NCBI GenBank assembly: GCA_013365365.1
Contig: JABVXU010000047.1
Span: forward strand, 62,001-126,000
DNA length: 64,000 bases
Direction: 5' to 3'
DNA from: Cruorifilaria tuberocauda
Lineage: Eukaryota; Nematoda; Chromadorea; Rhabditida; Onchocercidae
Below the pieces are notes generated by a model that ran no database searches, was not told the DNA's origin, and saw only the letters and a program-made list of their open reading frames with translations. The translations under genes and the position numbers were made by a program. This document shows positions 41,001 through 52,125 of the stretch, piece by piece (the first letter of the stretch is position 1; each line of letters begins with the position of its first letter).

Positions 41001-41134
41001 TCACATAATGTCACACTCTGTTCCCATTTATGTCCCGTTACTGATGAAATCCATATTGTAAAGTTTCCTGTACTGTTGTATTCCGCCGGTGAATTCGCCT
41101 GCTTGCTAGTAGTATCTTCATCATTCGATGACAT
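38076..41134 (-). CDS. Ubiquitin-like / AN1 zinc-finger protein (ZFAND4/ANUBL1 type)
   Basis: Exons: 40982-41134, 40407-40624, 40074-40209, 39488-39604, 39321-39390, ~39107-39255, ~38783-38962, 38232-38425, 38076-38163; about 434-456 aa depending on the exon 6/7 boundaries (exon 6 may run to 39065, exon 7 may begin at 38986; both keep phase). An N-terminal ubiquitin-like fold (FTIWISSVTGHKWEQSV ... LIFDDLSLSG ... NNSLVRLVVITRSGPL) is followed by a low-complexity, charged middle. A C-terminal AN1 finger closes the protein with the full ligand set: CSVC, then CRC, C, H, H and C in CRCGKTLCARHRPAGMHTC. A Ubl at the N-terminus plus AN1 at the C-terminus is the ZFAND4 architecture. The SGPL after the Ubl also parallels that family. 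AN1/Ubl proteins act in ubiquitin-linked proteostasis; the precise role of ZFAND4 is poorly known. The middle is shorter than in vertebrate members. Confidence 0.82.
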
Positions 41135-42543
41135 TTTTGATATCCTGAAATTCATTAACAGCGTCGTATTTGTCAGTTCAATATGGCAAGAACGTTCAAA
41201 CAAATTCTATCATATCCAATTCATCCTTCCCTTATCTATTCGGTCTTATTCGACGAAATTCTCCTAATACTATGAAAATTTCTGTGTCGTAAAACAATAC
41301 TAACTCTTTGCTAAAATTTCAAAATATACTAGCAAAGAACACGATAAAACTCTTCTTGAACTATGACATTACCACCTAAGAATTCAATCTTTTTCAGCAG
41401 CAGTACCACAGCACATGTCTTGGAGCAAAAACCAAATTAAAGCGCACGGAGTGAATATGTCCTTTTCCTCGGACAACCGTGAAATACTGATCGTCCTCAC
41501 GTTACAAACTTAACAGCGATATTAATTGATGGAAGGGTTAACGAGCGTTTTTTGAATGGGTTCCGCTTTTAATAGCATTTGAGTGGCGATTGAGTGATGA
41601 AGTGGAGAAGTTATGAATTCCTTCACTTGAGATCTGCATGTGATTCAGAATGATGCACGAAACTGTAAACGTCAATTGTCATTTTATTACTAACTTTTTT
41701 CAAAACCATTAATTATATTAGAATTTCTCTTTTCCAAAATAAACATGTATGCTTCCCAAGTAATATACGTAAAAAAAATCCATCGCTTTGTGTTTATGTT
41801 TTTTTCTACAAGTTTCAATTAAACTTGAAATGTTAGACAGAGATGCTTTTGACTCCATTAAAATTCTTGTCACTGAAATGTATGTACTTGTGGTATTTTT
41901 TACCTACCTTAACACATTCACTGTTGCATTAGAGTTAATTTACATTTTGAAAATTGAAATGGGTTGTATACTGTTTAACACTTTACACCATAGTTTTAAA
42001 TGGCTCTTGTTGTTAAATAAAAAAACTTCCTATCACAAAAATTTATTTAAAATATGCTTCTTGCTGAAAATTTTATTTAAAATTGTTCGATTTCCTTATT
42101 TTTTGTTTTGAATGCTTTCCAGATAAATATAAAACATCAGGCCTGAAAAGGTTGTTGTAAATATTTCGATTTGTACAGCGAAGATACAATGAAGACAATT
42201 TGTTTACCATATGCAACAAACGCGCTTATTAGATGAGGAAATGCAAACTATGCAAAGTTTTTCTGAACTCTATTTCACTTTTTAATGTCTTAAAATGTCC
42301 AAGATGAGGTCATTGTGAAGTATTGCGCTTAGTGGGAGTACCAAATTGCTGCATTGCTCCTTTCATTTTGTGGCAATACGACAACATGAGAATATTTTTT
42401 TCACCTACATGTACGACAAAAATGAGTGCGAGCAAAAAAATTATTTTGCACAGGTTAGCTTCATGGATAATAAAAGTTCGTATGCATAAGGGGACAGAAA
42501 TTTTGCGGTATATCCTGTAGCTATAGAAACAACACAACAATGT
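41135..42543. other. Spacer between ZFAND4-like gene and sfrp
   Basis: 1.4 kb of AT-rich sequence separating two minus-strand genes. It should contain the promoter of the ZFAND4-like gene and the sfrp 3' UTR. A 107-codon plus-strand ORF (41788-42111) is F/L/I/K-rich and looks like AT-rich noise. Confidence 0.5.
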
Positions 42544-45175
42544 TCAGTGACCTTTACGATGAAGGCTTCGGCGATAGGCACTTTCTCTTATTTCCCTTCC
42601 TAGAGATTGGCAGTTCAATTTACGGAAGCTTCGAATGGCTTTCTTGAAAGGCTGAAAATGAACGATTGAATTATTTCTAAATATCACATTGTCGCATTAA
42701 GATTTTAAGATTTTTTACTTTTTAAAACCTACGGCAATTTCTATATTATTTTTCTATATACAAGGCTAAAATAACCATTCACTGAATTTTTCAACAATAA
42801 TTCAACCATAATTCATCCGGCAGGAAGCTACTAACCTTGTCGGTATTTCTCCACGGCAGTATCAGATTTGCAATAAAATCGCCTCTATCATTTTGATCAG
42901 CCATTATAAGAAAACGTAGATCTTCTGTTCCACTGAAATGACAAGGGCACCCACGATTGGCAGAAAAATGAATAACCGTATCCCGACCTACCGATCTGAA
43001 AAATGATTCATTGAATATGTTACATTTTTTTCTGCACATTGTACCTTCATATAGGAGTTTATGTGAAAAAAAGCTTATGTAACCAATTTATTTGGTATGA
43101 AGGAGATTCAAAAATATATTCAGGATGGTGCGCTTGATTCATTCTTATCACATTTTCAAGTTTGATTTGAAGTAAGTCTAATGTTATAAGTTTGTTGTAT
43201 CAATTAAGGTTGCTTCATATACTGCTTGATATGCCTTTCTGTTCGTAGCGCACTCTAATCATTTCAAGCTAATCTAGCTTTCTTGATCCCGGAAATCAAA
43301 ATCGCTTCCATTTATCTCTCCCGATTCCATACCGCTTCCATTGTATGAAGGTCCCTTCAACCACTGAGCCTTGTTATTTACCATTGAGCCTTCTTATTTA
43401 CATATAAATAATTCTTTTCGCTTTTAAATGCAGTCTAGAACTACGCAGTGTTAAATTTATTGCTGGCAACGTATTGTCTAACTCTATTGGTTAATTGCTG
43501 CTGGTTACGCCTCTCACCTGGGTAGAGGTACCTCAATTTTCAGTACTTGGGAAGCAGATGTGAAGCGGATTAAGAAGGGATTTTTAGAAATGGTAAAATG
43601 ATAAGATTTTTAAATAGAAAACTTTAAAACTATTTCTGGAAACAGAAAGGGACCTGCGTCGATCAGATCTCTTGAGCGATCGTGCCTTCCGCACACTCAC
43701 ATATGACTTATTGATGCCTCCGATTCGTGCTTTCACTACTGTAATATCCTCTCCTTCTTAAACTGTTAATTTATAATTACGAGTTGAAGTTCTAGCAAAG
43801 TCAGTAATTGTAATATTATTCGATCTAAATATCTTTGAGCCAAGTTCTCCAATCTACAAAAGTTCAATTGATAAAGTTGGAGTGAAATGTAAGCAATCTT
43901 TTAAGATGCATATGCAGTAGGATGGAACTGCATTTGGAAATTGGACATAATCATAGAATAGGAGAACAATGAGAACATGGAAAATGGAATGGAAGTAAAG
44001 AATTCTTCAAAAAGTAGAAGAATATGAAATGAAAACCTATTTGAGATCGACAATAATGATCGAGAATGTTTTCGTATGTGCTGACCTGACTGCACGATGA
44101 ACACGTATCACTAAGGTCTGAAAATATGACGAACTGAGATATCAATCGGTGAAAGATGAAAGAGTGCCGCCTGACAGCTCGTCGACACGCGGCACCCTTA
44201 GTAATATTGCGTCTGCCTTTGCTGCTTACCCTGTCACTAACTAACATCTCCAATGTTAACTCTTAATTCCAAGTCCGGGCTCTTCTTACAAATCCCCAAA
44301 GGCAGCTATTCCTTACACATTACCCATTTTCATAATTTCATTTGAAATGAGTGACGGACGGGTCTACAGAGGACATAGAAGTAGCCAAGTGAAAACAGAC
44401 TTGTTGCCTTCTCCGAGACAGCACCGATACACATATCGTTATCCTTTGGGTATTTATTGCATGATAACATTTCTGGCCATGGAAAACCGTACTGCCTCAT
44501 TCTGCTTTCACACCCCTGAAATTCATTCTATTTCCATCCTTTAATTTTCACTTTCTATTTCTCCTACCACATCTTCCAATTCATAATATTGAGGGAAATT
44601 AGACCTGTTGCACTGCAGTACACAACGATTGACATGGCAATATTTCTCGGTCCATTGTTGCTAAGCAAACTGGTGCAAACAGTGAACATAAAAATAGCTG
44701 AAACATAGTTGATGAAAAGCAATGTACAGTGTATACCAAACCAAATTATCGGATATATCGCAGGTAGTTAAATGAATAAAGACCTGTGTGTCCGGGTGAC
44801 AGTTTAGCCGATATAATGGTATCCATGGGGCTGCTTGCTCTATTACTTCGTCTACTGTTTCATGCTCCAATAAATTTGGTAAACGCATTGTTGAATACTG
44901 CAAATTATCAATTAATTTATTAACAGTGTAGAGTGTAATGAATTTACTTTTATATTGCAAATGATAATTGTATAGCTACGAATGATGAAAGAATGGAAGA
45001 TATGATTTCTGTGCTGCTTACTTACTTGTATACCGTAACAGAGTGTCAAGTTTCTGGGTATGTCCACACATTTTGGTGAGGAGGGTCGATCAGACGTGAG
45101 CATTGACCATGACTCGGAAATATAAGCGTAGGTCCCAATAGGAAGGAAAAGCAGAAGCAACTCGTTCAGTGCCAT
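42544..45175 (-). CDS. sfrp-1: Secreted frizzled-related protein
   Basis: Secreted Wnt-binding antagonist. Exons: 45026-45175, 44784-44897, 44605-44697, 44401-44515, 44037-44117, 43654-43738, 42836-42995, 42544-42651. They sum to 906 nt with all phases consistent, giving 301 aa, normal for SFRPs. A hydrophobic N-terminal signal (MALNELLLLFLPIGTYAY) leads into a frizzled cysteine-rich domain with ten cysteines (CVDIPRNLTLC, MRLPNLLEHETVDEV, NCHPDTQ, FLCSLFAPVC, LPCQSLC, a Cys before ESRMRQYGFPWPEM, then two more). A basic linker (RKARSLKRSDRRR) separates this from a netrin-like (NTR) domain with the CPC motif (NRGCPCHFSG), LRFLIMAD and the closing KLNC. No membrane segments follow, so this is an SFRP and not a Frizzled receptor. 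The basic linker and tail would favour heparan sulfate binding. Confidence 0.93.
43361..43400. repeat. Tandem 20-bp duplication in an sfrp intron
   Basis: Two adjacent 20-bp copies (CCACTGAGCCTTGTTATTTA and CCATTGAGCCTTCTTATTTA) differ at two positions. They lie in the intron between 43653 and 42996. Confidence 0.9.
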
Positions 45176-48100
45176 CAGTCCGGAAAGACTAGTCTATTGG
45201 TGCACTATCCTTCAATCACTCCCGTACCGCCCACTTTGGCAAACGCTTGTCCAATCACAATTTGTTGATGGTTGCTTTTCAACAATATCCTTTTCAACCA
45301 TCTTCAAATCTCTTCATCAATGATACCTTATTCTTGTCCTCTAAATTCCTCGGTGAAGGGACATGCGCACTTCGTGTTGACATGTATCCACCGGAGCTAC
45401 TGATTAATGTCTGGCTTAATTATTTCATTCTTATCAATATATGAAACAATAATACGTGAAGCATATTAGATGAAATGTATTATGATGATAAAAAGAAACT
45501 GATTAATTGTCGCGATATGGCGTACATTTCATTGGACATCATCGCTAATAATTTCCACACCACTGATCACATCTATAATCTAATAATTTGTATTCAGTTC
45601 GTTGACAATATCCACAGTTAACAGCAATCTGCACCAGCAACATCCATTTATACCATTTCATCTATATATTCATTCGTATGCCTGTCATATCCACATTACT
45701 AAGGTCCATATGTCACGAAAGTCATACTTCCATAATCAGTTTGAGTGTTGCTTTATACTTACACTACTTCACTTGCCTATTCATATCTATTGATATGAAT
45801 CGCTGGTACAGATACCCATGTCAACAAGGCTAGCTATCCATCAATTACTGTTTTTGACTGCTAATTTATGATAGTTTCACTTTTACTGCACATATTCATC
45901 ACATATTTGAACTTTACATTGCTTGGCTCAGTTCTTTAACTATTTGATCGGATCACTTTGTTCATAGTCTAACGATATTAGCGATATTTCCAAAGAATAT
46001 TAGCTTAAAGGTAAACATGACGAAATCAAAAAATGTTTTCTCGAAAATTTTGCATAGATATATTACCCACCTTTTCGATAATATATTTTTCATACACTTT
46101 GGTAATGCCTTTTCTAGATATTAATATTTAATAATTTGTCTATCCAAAAGATGCATTATTGAAGTTTTTGAAATGGAATTACTTACGTAAATTATCTCGT
46201 GTCAGCTCTTTAGCTTTGCTTTATTTCAAAAATATTCCATTTTATTAATCTTTTCAATGACAAGCTATACAAGTGCTTTTCCTGATGAAGATTTAATAAT
46301 TTGAATTCCTGAAATAGTAGCTACATTATTATGAAATTCAATTTTTGCGAAAATCGCAATTTCTTGCAAAAAGCAATTTTCCTTTCCGATTTACAATACA
46401 GTACTGGAAAAGCTAATAAAACATCGTCACACGTCGGAAACATGTTGAAGCGAGGTCGTCTCTTCTAACTTACTGTTTCTAATTCCCACTATCTACTTCT
46501 GTCATCTGTAAAAAGGTTATTTATATAAGCTGAACAATCTTTTTTTCCCCATGTCAGTAATTTCATTGATAGTTCTTTGCAAAGAAAATTTTTAAAACAA
46601 TTATTGTCATTAGTAGTAATCTATTTTTTTTTACTAATTATTACAAGAGGTACAAAACGCTACGTTGGAAACGAGATAAGCCTCTTGTTTCTTTTTTCGC
46701 ATATCATTCCATTTGATCAACGATCCCATAACATACTGTACCGGTTAACTACAAATAGCTACAGCAACATTTCATCAAGGCTTTTATCAGCGTTGCACAA
46801 AAGTACTTCTAGTCTCTCAGCGCTATCGTCGCTTTTGTTTTTGAATGTTTTACATCCGAGAAGACGGTGGTTGTGATCGGGAGTTAGCTGATTTTGGAGT
46901 GGGGTAGGGGTTGCAAACTACTCTCTTTCGTGTATAATGAGAACGAGGAATGTTGAACTTCCTTTCTATTGACTGGTTTCCATTACTGTATACGTCAGTT
47001 TTATGAGTCGAGATTGTACATAACTGAAGTTAGGAAATCTGCAATTTCGGATATCAGTTTTCTAATAAATATATCAATTTATCACTGATGGGGATCCGTC
47101 ATGATCTGCGAATTGCATATTGTTCAGACGCAGCAATACACTCAGTACTATATCGTTTATTGTTTATTACCCATCAAGCAGTAAATTCGTATCTAAAGAA
47201 CATGTAAATGGTCGAAATGCGAGGAATTATTTTCTTTAGTTGAAAAAAGAATCTTAAGTATGTAACATATAAGATGCCCATTCAACACTTATGGAAGAAG
47301 AGGATCTATTACAACTGATATCCCTTGATCAACTATGTAGTTTAGCAACAAGTGCAGCCAAAGACGTAGGTCATCAACCTGCCCAATTATCTTCCCGAAC
47401 TTTGTCTAGCTTACTCCTACCAGTGTGAATTTTATTTCTATTTCTTACATTATCGTGCAGTTTATTCATATAAGAGTTTCACATTATTTGGATTTTCCGA
47501 CCAGATGTTTCCAAAATTATTTGTCACTTTATCATCTTATTTTATAGTAACTTACGTCTCTCGTTTAATGCCGTAATGCACGTTGCATGCTTGGAATCTA
47601 ATTTGTACCACTTTTCGAAATAAGGACTGCCATGTATTACTGTTTGTTAGTACTATGTTTCGAATATCTCCACGTAATCAAAACGATCTCTACATCCAAC
47701 TGTAACAACCAATTATGCTCTTTTAATTTGACATGCTGTAAAGATTTACTTGAACGGAAATAAAGAGTTAATTATGCAGTGTCGACTGTTCAACACGATA
47801 TTAGGATATATGAGATGAATCAGAACGAAATGCAGTATGTTGATGCTCATAATGACTCGATAATTGCGGTAAATTGAAATATCTTAAAGAACTCACGTAT
47901 GAGATCGTTCATCTGCGTTTTGCGAGAGCTATCTGATCGCAGCCGAATATTGAAATCAATTTTTTAAGTTATGTGTAGCATGTTTGGTATATTTGGATGA
48001 GAAATAATATTGAAAGCTTTGACGCTGTCGTAGTTCACATCCTTCTAAGGGGCATATAGTGAGTGCACTTCATTATGTTGTGAAGTGCTCTACATTTTCG

Positions 48101-48279
48101 GTACAGCCATGCGACCGACATTTGCTAGTTGTTCATGCTTGCCCTATTGCTACTTTTCTACTTTTCATAATCCAACAAACTAGTGATTTTTCGGTATTGC
48201 GTATTGAAAATTTTGAATATTTCAGCTTTTGGTGAACTGCTGCAGTAACGCCGTAAGGGACGGATAATTCTCTGACTCG
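45176..48279. other. Gene-poor 3.1 kb between sfrp and hmg-5
   Basis: Divergent upstream regions of sfrp (minus) and hmg-5 (plus). ORFs here (such as 46577-46876) have no recognisable motif or convincing splice context. No RNA gene was recognised. Confidence 0.5.
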
Positions 48280-49642
48280 ATGTTTTCTCTAATGTGCAAT
48301 TTTCGCCACATATTTTTGGCTAAAGCGACCCTAGCCGCTAGGTGTATAATTGTTTTTTCAAAAAAAAGGGGATGTTAACTGGAATAAAATAAAGCAAATT
48401 AGCAATTATGGAAGTGTTAGCATGATTATTATAGATGTTACGCTGCAATGAAAACAGTAGAGTCTCGTGGAAAGTTTGAGCGTCTCCCTCCGGGATTTGG
48501 TAGGACAACACCATTCAGTTTATTCATCAAGGAGAATTTTGGATCAAAGAAAAACGAACAGCCTACAAAAGTTTTCGGTAACCTTACGAAACAGTGGAAA
48601 AATTTGGACGAGGCTGGCAAAAGAGTTTGTTTCATCGTTTTTTTCCAATCTAGAGGGTAGTATTAGGCCATATTACTTTCCAAAAAATCTTGTATCCATT
48701 CTGTGGGGTGACCTTTTCCTATTTACTCTTTACTACTATGAAACGACATATCGCTAGGCCAAAGTTAATGAGAAGTTGTTTGCCTTTGTGATCCTATCTT
48801 TCACCGTCACATTCATTTCTAACTCCTAGTGAATCTACTTCAGCATTTTGCTTATACAACGCTTTTGTTAGAAAAACGTGACATCCAAGTTAAAGTTACA
48901 TATTCACCGCATCCTGTTGTAGATGAATGGTGGTAACGAATGTTTCATTGGTAAATAATAATTAAACAAATTTGTGGGTTGTAGAAATATGTTGATGAAG
49001 CGTTACGAATAAACGAAGAAAGAAGATCGAAATTCGAATCAATGAGTGAAACTGAGAAAGAGGAGCTCCGTAAACGGGCTAAAGATTTGAAAGAGGCCCG
49101 TTTGAAACGAAGAATACGTTTAGAAAGAAAGAAAGTGCGTCCAATCATTTTTTTTTTTGAATATTTAGATTTCAAGAAACAATGAGTTTGTTAATTTTCT
49201 TTTCACAGAAAGTGGATGATATGTAAGTTAAAATTCACCGATATAATATTGAATTTCGATAGCTGTAGTACATCGTTTAACTGTAGAAGCGGGAAATCGA
49301 TGGTCAGCGATCTATGTCGGGCTGGATGCTTTTTGTGAAGGAAAAAGCAGTAAAAGGGGCTTTTGACATCGGTAAAAAGCAACAGGATATCATCAAGGAA
49401 TTGGCAATGGTCTGGAAGTCACTTCCTAAGTCAGATAAAGATGTAAGTTTTGTGGACATATCACTGAATTCAAGGCATATTTGTAGGTACTCCAAAAATC
49501 AATGTTTGATGAAGAAGTGATTCTACGATATTATCAAAGTTCGGCGAATTCATAAATGATCAAAAAATCAACATAGACAAATTTTCAGGCATACAGTGAA
49601 CGAGCCAAAGCTTTTTCGGAAAGTAAAGAAATATGCAATTGA
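48280..49642 (+). CDS. hmg-5: Mitochondrial HMG-box protein, HMG-5/TFAM type
   Basis: TFAM-like packaging and transcription factor of mitochondrial DNA. Exons: 48280-48341, 48435-48624, 48985-49134, 49287-49442, 49589-49642; 612 nt, phases consistent, 203 aa. The first exon ends GCTAG|GTGTAT (phase 2) and joins A|TGTTACGCT to give a presequence (MFSLMCNFRHIFLAKATLAA, then RCYAA) rich in R/K and hydrophobics with no acids before the mature start. Without this exon the ORF would open at 48448 and lack a targeting signal. Box A starts around residue 35 (FGRTTPFSLFIKENFG) and a strongly basic linker (LKEARLKRRIRLERKKKR) follows. Box B starts around 137 (MSGWMLFVKEKA) and runs through IIKELAMVWKSLPKSDKDAY. 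Length, two boxes and basic linker all fit C. elegans HMG-5. A tiny possible exon at 49209-49222 breaks phase and was left out. Confidence 0.88.
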
Positions 49643-50779
49643 TTAGCCTCGGGGGTTAGCAATAATCTCTTTACTAGTAAGCAATGATCTCAACTTATAT
49701 GGATGATTTTCCTTCTTCATCTTCGTTTACTATGGTTTTATTCATTATTATCTCTGCAATTCATAGCAGGCGGAATTTTAAGCATATTAATGTATTTGCA
49801 ATCATTTTACAATAAACTGGAAAAATGGGATGGCACCCTCTGGATGCAAACTTGTAAAAAACGAACATTGTTACTCGTTATTGCAAGATTTCTTTAAGAC
49901 CCCAAATTAAAGTTTATATGGAAGATCTTGTATCATTTTAGGTTTCTGTTAAACTGAAACGAATTTTATGGGTGCGCTGCGTTTCTGTTCAAATATGTGA
50001 TATATAAAACATCTGTACTACATCTCGTTTGAAAAAATTAAAACGGTTGAAATGAATAGCTGAAATAGAGGAAGGAGGGAAAATAATGTGAGTAAGCAAT
50101 TTATAGCGATAGTAATGCACATTTCATCTGTTCATCATCACAATGCTTTTTTATTTTTGTTTGATAAAATCATGCAATCATGGCAATCCTTAACTGTTTG
50201 CTGCTGCTAGCTTACAGTTCCGGGTCGTGCACGTAGCTCTGTATTACGTTTAAAAATCTAGAATTGAGAAAAGGTTTTTGAAATAACTGCATAGCAGTTA
50301 TGAGCTTGTGGACGTAATACACGTTTATGTGAGTTCGCATGCTTTACTGTACACACCTTGTTTGATTTTTTTATACACTTAACACTGCTTTTGAAGTGAA
50401 CAGCAGGAAATATAGGGTTAAAAGAAATGCTTTTAAAGATCTATTTCGAAATAGATAAAGTAATTGGTGTACCTTAAGTGTTTTCAATAATTGAATAATC
50501 GACTTGCATGGTTTTGGACTGTAATGTGGTGCTGTTATTCCATGTGTCTTTATTCCTTTGCAGTATGATGATGTATAATGTTCGGTGCTCGGACGTTCAA
50601 TTTCATTTATAGCTTCCACTTGTATAAAACTATCTTAAAACCTTCGGTTTCGATCTCTTATAATCGTCTATTGATTTTACTAAAATATTTAGCGGCTTAT
50701 GAATTTCCACGTTTGCGAAACTTGATAATATTTTAATTGTACTGTTTCAAAATGATTTAACTAGAACTGTATTCATGAA
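49643..50779. other. Spacer between hmg-5 and the FKBP gene
   Basis: 1.1 kb between two plus-strand genes, too long for a typical nematode operon gap. AT-rich, with no supported ORF or motif. Confidence 0.5.
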
Positions 50780-51919
50780 ATGTTAAAATACGACGTTATC
50801 CCTATGCTATTGGTTTTGATGGAGGTTTGTTGCGATGACAAAGAATTGACTCGTTTACAAATAGGAGTCAAGAAACGTGTCGACAATTGTGAGGTGAGAT
50901 CAAGAAAAGGAGACACTCTGAATGTGCATTACGTGGTAAGTTTAGTTCCGTGGAGTGAGGTTTCTCGTTAGTTTTGTCTAGTGAGGTGTATCTGCTGTAG
51001 CCTGTTTAGTGATTTAGGGGATGTTAGAAGATGGTACCGAGTTTGATAATAGCCGGTCTCGCAGTAAGCCGTTCATATTCACGCTCGGCATGGGACAAGT
51101 CATCAAGGTAAGTATTTTATTGTCGATGCGTGAATCATCTCGCTGTCTCATTAACCAATCAAGAATACGTACTTCCATCGCTAAAGCATCTTTATCCGTC
51201 ACAATCAAATATATATATCTTCATGTATTGTTGAGTTATATTTTCTTGCATATTAAAAATTTTTTTCTTTTGTATACTAGTATCCCTATCCGTGCCGTTA
51301 ACAAGTCTGTGTACTGCTGGATTGCATTTTATCATTCTTTAAATGCTTCTGTGTAATGATAATGTTAACTGATTTAGTAAGGCATTGTATAAAATTAAAC
51401 GAGGAGCCAGTTGTTAATCCGAACTGATGTTATTAGTCTGCAGGGCACAAATATACCGAAATTGAGATCCCAGAAATCTAGCCATATGAGTTATTAGAGG
51501 TCTCTGATTAGTTGATTGAGAACGTGGAGATTCGAAACTTGCTTTTTTGTTATAAGAATGTTACAAGTTTTATGGCTTACGTGATAAAACTTGGAATGCA
51601 GTAGCATAGCTCTATTTCATCCAAAAAGATGCTTTAAGGGATGGGATCAAGGACTGCTGAACATGTGTGAAGGCGAACAACGCCGGCTTGCAATCCCATC
51701 TGATCTAGCGTATGGTAGTTTCGGTTCACCTCCGAAAATCCCACGTAAGTAAACTTATTCGGCAAATAATTGTAATGTATTTCAGTTCTTCGGTCGTAAA
51801 GTATCTAGCTTGTGCTGGCAATCTGTTACTATTTATTTAGAATTTTATTGATTTCAGCCGATACCAGTTTGAAATTTGATATCGAGTTGCTCAAGATTGA
51901 ACGCGAAGAGGACTTATAG
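50780..51919 (+). CDS. ER-type FKBP peptidyl-prolyl isomerase (FKBP2-like)
   Basis: FK506-binding prolyl isomerase of the secretory pathway. Exons: 50780-50935, 51018-51107, 51639-51744, 51858-51919; 414 nt, phases consistent, 137 aa, matching FKBP2/FKBP13. A hydrophobic N-terminus ([13 protein letters not shown]) acts as signal peptide. One FKBP domain follows with the family's active-site residues in place: Y of VHY, FD of TEFD, F after RSRSKP, VI-W of GQVIKGWDQG, Y of AYG and the closing F of LKFDIELL. The protein ends REEDL, resembling but not identical to a KDEL-type retrieval signal, as expected for an ER-lumen FKBP. It lies tail to tail with selenophosphate synthetase, 206 bp away. C. 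elegans FKB-1 is the likely counterpart, from memory only. Confidence 0.9.
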
Positions 51920-52125
51920 AACAGTTTTATTACCTACATTTTGTTTTTCGTAGTAGAATGTTTCTATATAGAATGAAATTTCATTGTTTCGATGTTAACT
52001 GAAGAAAGATTATGATCGCCATATAAAAATATTTCAAAGTAATTCGTAAATGTATTGTAAACTTACATTTAGAAAGATGGGTAAAGCATATTTGATTAGA
52101 AATATTCACACGTGAAATAAAAATG

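Noticed and set aside
41788..42111. 107-codon plus-strand ORF
   Set aside because: Composition is F/L/I/K-heavy as expected from AT-rich DNA; no motif, no splice partners.
43481..43570. tRNA-like arrangement in an sfrp intron (TGGTTAATTGCTG... with paired segments)
   Set aside because: No consistent A-box/B-box pair or cloverleaf could be drawn; it looks like chance pairing.
48467..48757. Overlapping 96-codon ORF in another frame of hmg-5
   Set aside because: Shadow of the box A exon; the real frame gives a recognisable HMG box and splices in phase.
49209..49222. 14-nt microexon in hmg-5
   Set aside because: It would end in phase 2 before an exon that needs phase 0. Skipping it gives a continuous basic linker.
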